Origin: Halomonas sp.
GTDB taxonomy: Bacteria > Pseudomonadota > Gammaproteobacteria > Pseudomonadales > Halomonadaceae
Length of the DNA stretch: 64,000 nt
NCBI GenBank assembly: GCA_018401555.1
Contig: JAGYKP010000087.1
Location: 124,001 to 188,000 of the forward strand
Direction: 5' to 3'
Positions 1-8,831 of the stretch are shown piece after piece. Under the pieces are notes generated by a model. That model was not told the DNA's origin, did not search any database, and was given only the letters and a program-made list of their open reading frames with translations. The position numbers and the translations under genes are program-made. Each line of letters starts with the position of its first letter. Position 1 is the first letter of the stretch.

Positions 1-1
1 T

Positions 2-1660
2 CGACCCACCTACAACCTGACCCTGGTGCGTGAGCGGGTCGAGGATCTCGACGCCACCCTGACGCGGCTGGTGCAGATCCTCGAGCTGTCCGACGAGGAG
101 GCGGAGGCCTTCCGCGTGCGCTCGCGTCAGCGTCAGCGCCCCTTCCAGCCGGCGCTGCTGATGAGTGATCTCGACGAGGGGCAGATCGCGCGCCTGGCGG
201 TGAACCGCCACCTGCTGCCGGGAGTCGAGGTGGAGGCCCAACTGCTGCGCTATTACCCCGATGCCGAGGTGATGGCTCACGCCCTGGGTTACGTGGGGCG
301 CATCAATGCCGAGGAGCTCGAGCGACTCGACCCCGGCCGCTATGCCGGCACCCACTTCATCGGCAAGACCGGCGTCGAACGCTACTACGAGGAGGCGCTG
401 CACGGCGAGGCCGGACTGCGCAAGGTGGAGACCAACGCCCGCGGTCGGGTGCTGCGCGAGCTGGGGCGCACCGACCCCGTACCCGGCAAGGACCTGACCC
501 TGACCCTGGACAAGGAGCTGCAGCACCTGGCCTACGAGCTGCTCGATGGCCGGCGCGGCGCCATCGTCGCCATCGAACCCGCCACCGGCGGCATCCTGGC
601 GATGGTCTCGGCCCCCGGCTACGACACCAACCAGTTCGTCACCGGTATCGATGTGGCCTCCTATCAAGGGCTGCAGGAGGACCTCGATCTGCCGCTCTAC
701 AACCGGGCGATCCGCGGCCACTATCCTCCCGGTTCCACCATCAAGCCCTTCCTGGCCCTGGCGGGGCTGGTCGAGGGCGTGATCACGCCCGACAAGACCA
801 TCTATGACCCCGGCTATTTTCAGCTGCCCAACGATAGCCGCCGCTACCGCAACTGGCTGCGCTGGGGGCACGGACGAGTCGATCTCGAGCGCTCCATCGC
901 CGTCTCCAACAACACCTACTACTACACCCTGGCGCACGATCTGGGCATCGATCGCATCCATGCCAACATGACCAACTTCGGCTTCGGCACCCGGGTCGGC
1001 CACGATATCTTCGGCGAGAGCAACGCCCTGATGCCGTCCCGGGACTGGAAGCGCGAGCGCTACAATCAGTCGTGGTATCCCGGCGAGACGCTCTCGGTGG
1101 GTATCGGCCAGGGCTACTGGCAGGTCACCCCGCTGCAGCTGGCCACCGCCACCGCGGTGCTGGCCAATCGCGGTGACTGGGTCAAGCCGCGCCTGGCCAG
1201 GACTCTCGGCGACGAGGCGTTGCCGGAGCCTCTGCCCGATACCCCCGACGCCATCGAGCTGGTCAACGAGAGCTGGTGGGACCGGGTCTTCTCCGGCATG
1301 GAGAAGGTGATCTCAGGCCACGAAGGCACCGCGCGGCGCACCGGGGTGGGGCTCGAGTACCGCATGGGCGGCAAGTCGGGCACCGCCCAGGTCTTCTCGC
1401 TGGGGCAGGACCAGAAGTACAACGCCGATGAGCTGGCCGAGCGCCTGCGTGACCACGCCCTGTTCATGGCCTTCGCGCCGATCGAGGAACCACAGATCGC
1501 GGTGGCGGTGATCGTCGAGAACGCCGGCGGGGGCAGTACCCATGCCGCCCATCTGGCGCGGGCGATGACCGACGCCTGGCTGCTGGATGACGAGGAGCCC
1601 GATGTCGAGGAGATTCGCGAAGAGATGGATGAAGACGATGCACGCCTGGCGGGGAACTGA
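2..1660 (+). CDS. mrdA: Penicillin-binding protein 2 (5'-truncated by window edge)
   Basis: Peptidoglycan D,D-transpeptidase of the elongation (Rod) complex, acting in the periplasm with RodA. The frame is open from base 2, reading RPTYNLTLVRERVEDL, the conserved PBP2 dimerisation region, so the start codon and membrane anchor lie outside the window. The GTG at 26 is internal. Catalytic motifs are in order: SxxK in PPGSTIKP (Ser codon at 734), SNN near 905 and KSGTAQ near 1373. About 552 residues are visible of the roughly 620-630 usual. The tail is acidic. rodA follows 4 nt after the stop, the usual mrdA-mrdB operon. Confidence 0.96.
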   Translation, partial: RPTYNLTLVRERVEDLDATLTRLVQILELSDEEAEAFRVRSRQRQRPFQPALLMSDLDEGQIARLAVNRHLLPGVEVEAQLLRYYPDAEVMAHALGYVGRINAEELERLDPGRYAGTHFIGKTGVERYYEEALHGEAGLRKVETNARGRVLRELGRTDPVPGKDLTLTLDKELQHLAYELLDGRRGAIVAIEPATGGILAMVSAPGYDTNQFVTGIDVASYQGLQEDLDLPLYNRAIRGHYPPGSTIKPFLALAGLVEGVITPDKTIYDPGYFQLPNDSRRYRNWLRWGHGRVDLERSIAVSNNTYYYTLAHDLGIDRIHANMTNFGFGTRVGHDIFGESNALMPSRDWKRERYNQSWYPGETLSVGIGQGYWQVTPLQLATATAVLANRGDWVKPRLARTLGDEALPEPLPDTPDAIELVNESWWDRVFSGMEKVISGHEGTARRTGVGLEYRMGGKSGTAQVFSLGQDQKYNADELAERLRDHALFMAFAPIEEPQIAVAVIVENAGGGSTHAAHLARAMTDAWLLDDEEPDVEEIREEMDEDDARLAGN

Positions 1661-1663
1661 CCC

Positions 1664-2824
1664 ATGGCACTGAGTGATCTCTCGCGTCCCTGGCGGCCGT
1701 ATCCGGTCAAGGCGCCGGCCAGCGGCATGTCGCGGCGCCGGGGTTTCTGGGAGCGGGTGCACCTGGACCCCTGGCTGCTGGGCCTGCTGCTGCTGTTGAT
1801 GGGCGCGGGCCTGGTGGTGATGTATAGCGCAAGCGGCCAGCGCATCGATACGGTGATTTCCCAGGGCATACGCTTCGGCGTGGCGCTGGGGGTGATGGTG
1901 GTGATCGCCCAGTTCGCCCCGGCCACCCTGATCCGCTGGGCACTGCCGGCCTACCTGCTGGGGGTGGCGATGCTGGTAGCGGTGGAGTTGGTGGGCGACA
2001 TGGGCATGGGGGCCCAGCGCTGGCTGGTGATTCCCGGTGTCATCCGCTTCCAGCCCTCGGAGCTGATGAAGCTGGCGATGCCGCTGATGGTGGCCGCCTA
2101 TCTGAGCCGTCGGGAGCTGCCCCCCCGGGCCCGGGATCTTGCCGTGTGTGCGCTGATCGTCGGGGTGCCGGTGGTGCTGATCGCCAAGCAGCCCGACCTC
2201 GGCACCTCGCTGCTGGTGGGTTCCTCGGCGGTTTTCGTGGTGCTGCTGGCGGGCCTCTCCTGGCGCATCATCGGCCTGCTTGGTGCCCTGGCGGCGGCGG
2301 CGCTGCCGCTGTTGTGGATGAACATGCACGACTACCAGCGCCGCCGCGTGCTGACCTTCCTCGACCCCAACAGCGATCCGCTGGGGGCGGGCTGGAATAT
2401 CATCCAGTCCACCACCGCCATCGGCAGCGGCGGGGTGCTGGGCAAGGGCTGGATGGAGGGTACCCAGTCGCAGCTCGAGTTCCTGCCCGAGCGACATACC
2501 GACTTCATCGTCGCGGTGCTCGGCGAGGAGTTTGGCCTGGTGGGGATGCTGGCCTTCCTGCTGCTCTACCTGCTGATCGTCTGCCGCGGGCTATGGCTCG
2601 CCGCCGAAGCCCAGGAGACCTTCGGGCGTCTGCTGGCCGGCAGTATCATCCTGACCTTCTTCATCTACGTGTTCGTCAACGTCGGCATGGTCAGCGGCAT
2701 CCTGCCGGTGGTCGGCGTGCCGCTGCCGCTGGTCAGCTATGGCGGCACCTCCAGCGTGACCTTGATGGCCGGTTTCGGTATTCTCATGGCCATTCATGCC
2801 CACCGCCGTCTGCTGCCGAGATAG
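1664..2824 (+). CDS. mrdB: Rod shape-determining protein RodA (SEDS glycosyltransferase)
   Basis: Integral membrane peptidoglycan polymerase that pairs with PBP2 in side-wall synthesis. It has 386 aa, with a cytoplasmic N-terminal stretch of about 35 residues and then some ten hydrophobic segments. The SEDS core is clear: WNIIQSTTAIGSGG, FLPERHTDFIVAVLGEE (catalytic-type Asp in HTD) and PLPLVSYGGTSS near the C-terminus. The ATG lies 4 nt after the mrdA stop, so the two are translationally linked. Intact, with the normal family length. Confidence 0.96.
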   Translation: MALSDLSRPWRPYPVKAPASGMSRRRGFWERVHLDPWLLGLLLLLMGAGLVVMYSASGQRIDTVISQGIRFGVALGVMVVIAQFAPATLIRWALPAYLLGVAMLVAVELVGDMGMGAQRWLVIPGVIRFQPSELMKLAMPLMVAAYLSRRELPPRARDLAVCALIVGVPVVLIAKQPDLGTSLLVGSSAVFVVLLAGLSWRIIGLLGALAAAALPLLWMNMHDYQRRRVLTFLDPNSDPLGAGWNIIQSTTAIGSGGVLGKGWMEGTQSQLEFLPERHTDFIVAVLGEEFGLVGMLAFLLLYLLIVCRGLWLAAEAQETFGRLLAGSIILTFFIYVFVNVGMVSGILPVVGVPLPLVSYGGTSSVTLMAGFGILMAIHAHRRLLPR

Positions 2825-2860
2825 CGCGGTAGGGCGGGTGCCGACAGGGGGAGGCCGCAC

Positions 2861-3931
2861 ATGACGCCGTCATGCATTCAGGGAAGGAAGGGGCGCCTGG
2901 TCACACTGGCCTGTGCCGCCCTGCTGGCCAGCTCGCCGCTGGCCGCTCAGGAGTTTGCCCCGGACCGCCACGACGGGGCTCGGGCCCTGGTCAATGAGCT
3001 GACCGATGCGGGGATCGAGCGCGCCTGGCTGGAAAGCGCCATGCAGCAGGCGCGTTATCGTCAAGAGGTGCTCGACGCCATGTCCGGCGCCGCCGAGCGC
3101 CGCCTGCGCTGGGACGAATACCGCAACATCTTCCTCGACGCCGAGCGCATCCACGCCGGGGTGGCCTTTCTGGAGGCCCACGCCGATGCCTTTGCCCGCG
3201 CCGAGGCGGAGTACGGCGTTCCCGAGGAGATCATCGCCGCCATCCTCGGCGTGGAGACGCGCTACGGGCGCATCACCGGCAAGCATCGGGTGATCGATTC
3301 GCTGGCGACGCTGGCCTTCCATCATCCCCGCCGCGGCGACTTCTTCCGCGGCGAGTTGGGCGCCTTCCTGGAGATCGCCTACGAACAGCAGGTCGCGGCG
3401 GATGAGCCGCTGGGCTCCTACGCCGGCGCCATGGGCTACCCGCAGTTCATCCCCACCAGCTATCGCGCCTATGCCGTGGACTTCGACGACGATGGCCTGC
3501 GCGACCTCTGGACCAACCCGGTGGATGCCATCGGCAGTGTGGCGAACTACTTCGCCGAGCATGGCTGGCGTGGCGGCGAGGCGATCCTGCATGAGGTCGA
3601 GGGGCCCGCGACGCCCCCCGACACCATCGATTTCAACCGTGCGGCGCGAAAGCCCGCGGTGAGCGCCGGGTCCCTGCGCGACGCCGGATTCGAGGTGCCC
3701 GCCGCGCTGGCCGACGAGCACCGCCTGCTGCCGGTGGCACTCGAGGATGGCGAGGACAACTGGCGCTACGTGCTGGGCGACTTCAACTTCTATGTGATCA
3801 CCCGCTATAACCACAGCCATCTCTACGCCATGGCTGCGGTCGAGCTGGCCGAGGCGATCGCCGCGGCGCGCGACCTCGATGCCCACTGGTTGCAGGCGGT
3901 GGATGCCGATGACGAGGAGGCACGTCCATGA
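2861..3931 (+). CDS. mltB: Lytic murein transglycosylase B
   Basis: Soluble or membrane-linked lytic transglycosylase that cleaves the MurNAc-GlcNAc bond of peptidoglycan. It has 356 aa. The N-terminus carries a signal peptide (LVTLACAALLASSPLAAQ) without a convincing lipobox. The SLT/MltB core shows the catalytic Glu in AILGVETRYGR and the fold motif GAMGYPQFIPTSYRAYAVD, followed by an acidic Asp-rich EF-hand-like loop (DFDDDGLRDLW). The stop overlaps the rlpA ATG (ATGA), the classic mltB-rlpA pairing. Confidence 0.94.
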   Translation: MTPSCIQGRKGRLVTLACAALLASSPLAAQEFAPDRHDGARALVNELTDAGIERAWLESAMQQARYRQEVLDAMSGAAERRLRWDEYRNIFLDAERIHAGVAFLEAHADAFARAEAEYGVPEEIIAAILGVETRYGRITGKHRVIDSLATLAFHHPRRGDFFRGELGAFLEIAYEQQVAADEPLGSYAGAMGYPQFIPTSYRAYAVDFDDDGLRDLWTNPVDAIGSVANYFAEHGWRGGEAILHEVEGPATPPDTIDFNRAARKPAVSAGSLRDAGFEVPAALADEHRLLPVALEDGEDNWRYVLGDFNFYVITRYNHSHLYAMAAVELAEAIAAARDLDAHWLQAVDADDEEARP

Positions 3932-4915
3932 TGCTGCGCTGGCTGCCCATCGCCCTTGCGGTCGCCCTGGCCGGCTGCGCCGGTAGCGGGGACCCGCACC
4001 ATCCGATTCCGGCCAGGCCGCCACGGTCTCTTCCGGCGGGCGCTATGCCATGTCCGGCGACGCCTACCCCGAAGAGCCGCCGGACGTCAGCCGGGTGCCC
4101 GATGCGGTCCCCCGCCACGAACCGCACTCGCGGGGCGGCAACCGCTCCAGCTACGAGGTGTGGGGCAAGACCTACCATGTGCTGCCGGACGCCAGCGGCT
4201 ACGCCAAGCAGGGCACGGCCTCCTGGTATGGCGAGAAGTTCCACGGCTACGCCACCTCCAACGGCGAGATCTACGACATGTACAAGATGTCGGCGGCCCA
4301 CCGCTCGCTGCCGCTGCCGACCTTTGCCCGGGTCACCAGCCTGGATAACGGCCGCTCGGTGATCGTGCGGGTCAACGATCGCGGCCCCTTCCACAGCGAC
4401 CGCGAGATCGACCTCTCCTATGCCGCGGCGGCGCGCCTGGATATCCTCGACAACGGCACCGGACGGGTGCGGGTCGAGGCCATCGATGTCGACCGTTGGC
4501 TCGCCGAGAACGGCGGGTCGAACCCCGTTGCCGGCGCCGATCGTCGGGGCGTGAGTCAGCAGGCTGCTGCCGCGACGACGTCCGTGGCCCGCGAGGCTCC
4601 TGCCGCCGCGGTCCGCCCGGCGGAGGAGCGCTCTGCCGAAGCCCGCCCCGCGGATCGCCGCCCGACGGAAGGCCGCCCGACGGAAGGCCGCCCCTCTACC
4701 TGCAGGTGGCGGCGCTGGGTTCCGCCGACAGCGCCCGCGCCCTGCGTTCCCGCCTGGAGAGCGAGCTGGCCCAGCCGGTGCGGGTGGCCGAGGCCGCGGG
4801 CGCACATCGCGTCCAGGTGGGCCCCATCTCCGGCGCCGATCAGGTCGAGCCACTACGCGAGGCCTTGCAGCGTGCCGGCTTCGCCGAGAGTTTCATCGTC
4901 AAGGAGGCCGAGTGA
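3928..4915 (+). CDS. rlpA: Rare lipoprotein A, RlpA (reading frame broken twice)
   Basis: Outer-membrane lipoprotein with a double-psi beta-barrel and a SPOR domain; homologues bind or cleave denuded glycan strands at septa. The ATG at 3928 overlaps the mltB stop. The signal peptide ends in lipobox LAGC. The frame changes near 4000; the barrel then reads clearly from GTASWYGEKFHGYATSNGE to IVRVNDRGPFHSDREIDLSY. After a Pro/Arg linker (RPTEGRPTEG repeats) it shifts again near 4690 into the SPOR domain (LYLQVAALGSADSARAL ... FIVKEAE), ending at 4915. Both parts are well conserved, so sequencing indels are likelier than decay. Confidence 0.88.
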
Positions 4916-4960
4916 TCGGCCTCGACCCCCTTCCCAGATTGACCTGACGAGAGTCGTCCA

Positions 4961-6172
4961 ATGAAAGAGCTGTTTTCCCTACGTTGTGGCCGTCTGCTGC
5001 CGGTACTGCTGGCTTGTCTGGCGCTGTTCGTTGCGGTGCCTGCCGCGGCTCAGGAGGTCCCGGTTCCCCAGCCCCAGACCCTGATTCCCTCGCCGCCTCA
5101 GCTGGCGGCGAGTGGCTGGATCCTGATGGATGCCGACAGCGGCCGCGTGCTGGCCGAGCACAACTCCGACGAGCGCCTGCCGCCCGCCAGCCTCACCAAG
5201 CTGATGACCGCCTACCTGGTGGAGCGCGAGCTCGATCGCGGCAATATCACCATGGACGACACGGTGCCGGTGAGCGAGAACGCCTGGCGCACCGGCGGCT
5301 CGAAGATGTTCATCGAGGTGGGCACCGAGGTCTCCATCCGCGACCTGCTCTACGGCATCATCATCCAGTCCGGCAACGATGCCAGCGTGGCCGTGGCCGA
5401 GCATCTGGCCGGCGGCGAGGCGCCCTTCGCCGACCTGATGAACCAGCACGCCGATCGCCTGGGGCTGACCAATACCAACTTCCTCAATGCCACCGGCCTG
5501 CCGGCCGAGAATCACTACTCCACGGCCCGCGACATGGCCCAGCTGTCGCGCCATATCATCCAGGATTACCCCGAGCACTATAAGATCTACGCCGAGAAGT
5601 ACTTCACCTACAGCGACATCCGCCAGCCCAACCGTAACCGCCTGCTGTGGCGCGACCCCAGCGTGGATGGCCTCAAGACAGGTCATACCGAGGCGGCGGG
5701 TTACTGCCTGGTGGCCTCGGCCAAGCGCGACGACATGCGCCTGATCTCGGTGGTGATGGGTGCCAACTCCGAGGAGGCGCGTGCCCAGGAGACCCAGAAG
5801 CTGCTCAGCTACGGCTTCCGCTACTTCGAGACCCTCAAGCTCTACGATCGTGGTTCGGTGCTCAATACCCCCCGGGTGTGGGGCGGCGATATCAACGAGC
5901 TGCGCGTCGGTGTCGACAGCGATGTGGTGATGACCGTGCCGCGTGCACGCAACGAGGAGCTGACCGCGCAACTGGATGTCCAGGCCGATCTCGAGGCGCC
6001 GATCCAGCAGGGCGACCGCGTCGGCACCCTGCAGGTGAGTCTCGGTGATGAGGTCGTCGGCGAGCGTCCCCTGGTGGCCCTGGAGACGGTCGAGGAGGGC
6101 GGTTTCATCAAGAAGCTGATCGACCAGGTGCAGCGCTTCTTCTCCAACCTGATCGGCGGCTGGTTCGATTGA
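4961..6172 (+). CDS. dacA: D-alanyl-D-alanine carboxypeptidase (PBP5/6 family)
   Basis: Periplasmic DD-carboxypeptidase that trims the terminal D-Ala from stem peptides, anchored by a C-terminal amphipathic helix. It has 403 aa. The signal peptide ends at VPAAAQ. Active-site motifs are all present: PASLTKLMT (SxxK), SGNDAS (SxN) and LKTGHTEAAGYC (KTG). The beta-rich C-terminal domain ends in KKLIDQVQRFFSNLIGGWF, the membrane-binding helix. The start lies 46 nt after rlpA, in the conserved mrdA-mrdB-mltB-rlpA-dacA order. Intact. Confidence 0.96.
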   Translation: MKELFSLRCGRLLPVLLACLALFVAVPAAAQEVPVPQPQTLIPSPPQLAASGWILMDADSGRVLAEHNSDERLPPASLTKLMTAYLVERELDRGNITMDDTVPVSENAWRTGGSKMFIEVGTEVSIRDLLYGIIIQSGNDASVAVAEHLAGGEAPFADLMNQHADRLGLTNTNFLNATGLPAENHYSTARDMAQLSRHIIQDYPEHYKIYAEKYFTYSDIRQPNRNRLLWRDPSVDGLKTGHTEAAGYCLVASAKRDDMRLISVVMGANSEEARAQETQKLLSYGFRYFETLKLYDRGSVLNTPRVWGGDINELRVGVDSDVVMTVPRARNEELTAQLDVQADLEAPIQQGDRVGTLQVSLGDEVVGERPLVALETVEEGGFIKKLIDQVQRFFSNLIGGWFD

Positions 6173-6196
6173 TCGCCATCGGCCAGGTGTGACCAT

Positions 6197-6225
6197 GAGG
6201 AGCAAGTCGTTGAGGCTTGCTCCTC
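6197..6225 (+). terminator. Hairpin after dacA
   Basis: Perfect 10-bp stem GAGGAGCAAG / CTTGCTCCTC with a 9-nt loop, 24 nt after the dacA stop and followed by TTCGTT. It probably terminates or attenuates the cell-wall operon before ybeD. The arm AGGAGCAAG is the same word found in the palindromic repeats at 22028-22131 and after gap. Confidence 0.7.
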
Positions 6226-6302
6226 TTCGTTCGGGGGCGCATTGGTCACTAGGCCTGACCTTGAGTAAAATGGTCGCCTATTCACGAATATCTGGATCAA
6301 GC

Positions 6303-6614
6303 ATGAACGACAAGTCGCTGCGTGACCTGCGGCGCCCCAGCCGTCCGGTCTCCGGCAAGCCGCCGAAGATCACCTTCCCGTGCCGCTACCCGCTCAAGGT
6401 GGTCGGGGACGCCGCCGAAGACTTCGCCGCGGTGGTGTGCCAGATCGTCAGCCGCCACGACCCCGAGTTCGATGCCGCCGCCATGCAGGTGGTCGACAGC
6501 CGCAATGGCCGCTTCCAGTCGGTTCGGCTCACCATCCTCGCCACCGGCGAGGCCCAGCTACAGGCGCTGTTCGTCGAGCTCAAGGCCACCGGCCGTGTGC
6601 ACATGGTGGTGTGA
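6303..6614 (+). CDS. ybeD: YbeD / DUF493 family protein
   Basis: Small (103 aa) cytoplasmic protein of the DUF493 family, an ACT-like fold of unknown biochemical role, conserved between dacA and lipB in gammaproteobacteria. The start was taken at ATG 6303 because the protein MNDKSLRDLRRPSRP then matches normal family length; an upstream in-frame ATG would run through the dacA terminator. Family core: ITFPCRYPLKVVGDA ... FDAAAMQVVDSRNGRFQSV. Its stop overlaps the likely lipB ATG (ATGA at 6614). Confidence 0.9.
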   Translation: MNDKSLRDLRRPSRPVSGKPPKITFPCRYPLKVVGDAAEDFAAVVCQIVSRHDPEFDAAAMQVVDSRNGRFQSVRLTILATGEAQLQALFVELKATGRVHMVV

Positions 6615-7279
6615 TGGGCCGCTGACTCCACACAGCCTCCCATCGAGCTGCATCGCCTCGGGCGCCGCCCCTACGAGCCCGTGTGGCAGGCGTGCGTGCG
6701 CTCACCGATGAGCGCGATGCCGAGACACCCGACCAGTTCTGGCTGGTCGAGCACGACCCCGTCTTTACCCAGGGGCAGGCGGGCAAGCCCGAGCACCTGC
6801 TGATGCCCGGCGATATTCCGGTGGTGCAGACCGACCGCGGCGGTCAGGTCACCTACCACGGCCCCGGCCAGGTGGTGCTCTATCCGCTGATCGATGTGCG
6901 CCGCGCCGGACTGGGCGTGCGCGAACTGGTCACCGCCCTGGAAAACGCTGTGATCGCCATGCTCGCCGAGCACGGGGTCGCGGCGCGGGCGCGCCCCGAT
7001 GCACCGGGCGTCTATGTGGAGCAGGCGGGTGGGGGAGAAGCCAAGATCGCCTCGCTGGGACTGCGTATCCGCCGTGGCGGCAGTTTCCACGGCGTGGCAC
7101 TCAACATCGACGGTGACCTGTCACCCTTTCAGCGCATCAACCCTTGCGGCTATGCAGGCATGGAAATGACGCGCCTGGCCGATCTCGTCGACGACTGTCC
7201 CGATGTCGAGAGGGCAGGGGAGCGCCTGGCCGAGTGCCTGGCGCGGGAGCTGGGGCGGAAGTTGGCAGCGCGAAGCTGA
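6614..7279 (+). CDS. lipB: Lipoyl(octanoyl) transferase LipB (frame broken near the 5' end)
   Basis: Transfers octanoyl from acyl-ACP to lipoyl domains, the first step of lipoate assembly before LipA. The conserved body is open from 6683: [33 protein letters not shown], and the active-site Lys in [14 protein letters not shown] and Cys in [11 protein letters not shown]. The expected N-terminus ([16 protein letters not shown]) is in another frame at 6645-6692, so there is an indel near 6693. The only suitable ATG is at 6614, overlapping the ybeD stop, which needs one more indel near 6620. Confidence 0.88.
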
Positions 7280-7329
7280 AAGCCGCGAGTGGCAAGGGGC
7301 GACTAACCAGTGGAAAGAGGTAGAAGTAA

Positions 7330-7454
<125 letters not shown>

Positions 7455-7455
7455 G

Positions 7456-8515
7456 TCAACCCACGTTGATGGCGTCGATGCGGTCGGGGATCGGGCTCCT
7501 GGCCAGGCACCTCGGCGGGGGCGGCCAGTCCCAGGTTGTTCTTCTCGAACACCCGGTCGGCGCGATAGCTGGAGCGCACCAGCGGACCCGCTGCGACCTC
7601 CATGAAGCCCTTCTCGAGCCCCAGGCGACGATAGCGGTCGAACTCCTCGGGGCTGACCCAGCGCTCCACCGGCAGGTGATTGCGGGTGGGGCGCAGGTAC
7701 TGGCCCAGGGTGACGATATCCACACCGATGGCGCGCAGGTCGTCGAAGGTGGTCAGGATCTCCTCGTCGGTCTCGCCGAGGCCGAGCATCAGGCTGGTCT
7801 TGGTCAGCACCTTCGGGTTGTGGGCCTTGGCGTGGGCGAGTACATCCAGGGTCTTGCGGTAGCCGGCGCGGGGGTCGCGGACCCGTTCGGTCAGGCGCTC
7901 GACGGTCTCGACGTTCTGGGCGAATACCTCGAGGCCGGAGTCGACGACCCTCTCGATGGCGGAGTGGGCGCCGTCGAAGTCAGGGGTCAGCGCCTCGACC
8001 ACTACCTCGGGGGTGTTGCTCTTGATGGCGCTGATGCACGCGGCGTAGTGGGCGGCACCACCGTCGTCGAGGTCGTCACGGTCCACCGAGGTGAGCACCA
8101 CGTAGCGCAGGCCCATCAGTTCCACCGACTTGGCGGTGTTGGCCGGCTCCTCGGCATCCAGCCAGCCGCCGGGGTTGCCGGTGTCCACGGCGCAGAAGCG
8201 GCAGGCGCGGGTGCACACCGAACCCATCAGCATGATGGTGGCGGTGCCGTTGCTCCAGCACTCGCCCATGTTGGGGCAGTGCGACTCGGCACAGACCGTG
8301 CTCAGGCGATGCTCGCTGACGTTGCGCTTGACGGCTTCGAAGCGCTCGCCGCCAGGGATCTGGGCGCGCAGCCACTTGGGCTTGCGGCCGGAGACGCCGC
8401 CGCCCTCGTCCTGCTGGGAACGCTGCTTGATGCCGTCCTTGATGGCGGCGAAGCCGTGTTCGGTGCGGAACTTCTTGCCGCTGGCGATGGTGGTTTTCGG
8501 GGTGCTTTCGCTCAT
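7456..8515 (-). CDS. lipA: Lipoyl synthase (radical SAM)
   Basis: Inserts two sulfur atoms into octanoyl-lipoyl domains using two 4Fe-4S clusters. The auxiliary cluster motif is in [13 protein letters not shown] and the radical-SAM motif is [11 protein letters not shown]. The start was chosen at ATG 8515 (MSESTPKTT), preceded by a GGAGGGG-type ribosome site; an upstream GTG would add an atypical extension. The current frame runs past the family end into the octamer repeat ([12 protein letters not shown] ...). A neighbouring frame gives the sensible end [10 protein letters not shown] with stop at 7456, so a one-base indel near 7500 is likely. Confidence 0.93.
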
Positions 8516-8831
8516 TGGGTGTGAGCCCCTCCGCTCGGCGTCTTTTGGGCCTGCCCGGCAACAGTGCTGCCCGTCTCGGCAGGGCATTGGCCCGGCCTGG
8601 CCCGCCTCGGCGCTATTGGGTTGCTGGTAACAGGCGCCAATTTACCATAGCTGCGCGCGCTCGGCATGGTATCGAGAGGTGGCCGGAGCTGTGCCGTAGC
8701 CGCCTTGAATCACACCGAAAACGAGTTGGGGCTCGTCTGTGGCAATAAACTGCGCTATATTGCAATGCAGCAAACGCCGGATTGACGAACCGTGCTCACT
8801 CTTCCCTGACCGCCAACACCAGGAGGTCACC
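8516..8831. promoter_or_regulatory. Divergent intergenic region lipA / DUF3141
   Basis: 316 bp with no gene. It must contain both promoters. A possible -10 for the rightward gene is TATATT at 8756-8761, overlapping the start of a small dyad TTGC-AATGCA-GCAA (8760-8773). Such TTGC/GCAA dyads resemble operators of PHA-metabolism regulators, but the match is weak. A strong ribosome site AGGAGGT (8821-8827) precedes ATG 8832. Confidence 0.4.

Noticed and set aside
8740-8761. Sigma-54 promoter upstream of DUF3141
   Set aside because: TGGCA is followed by TGCG, but the GG-to-GC spacing is one base off the required distance.
8751-8773. PhaR-type operator CTGC/GCAG
   Set aside because: The half-sites are 13 bp apart instead of 3-4, so it does not match the known operator.
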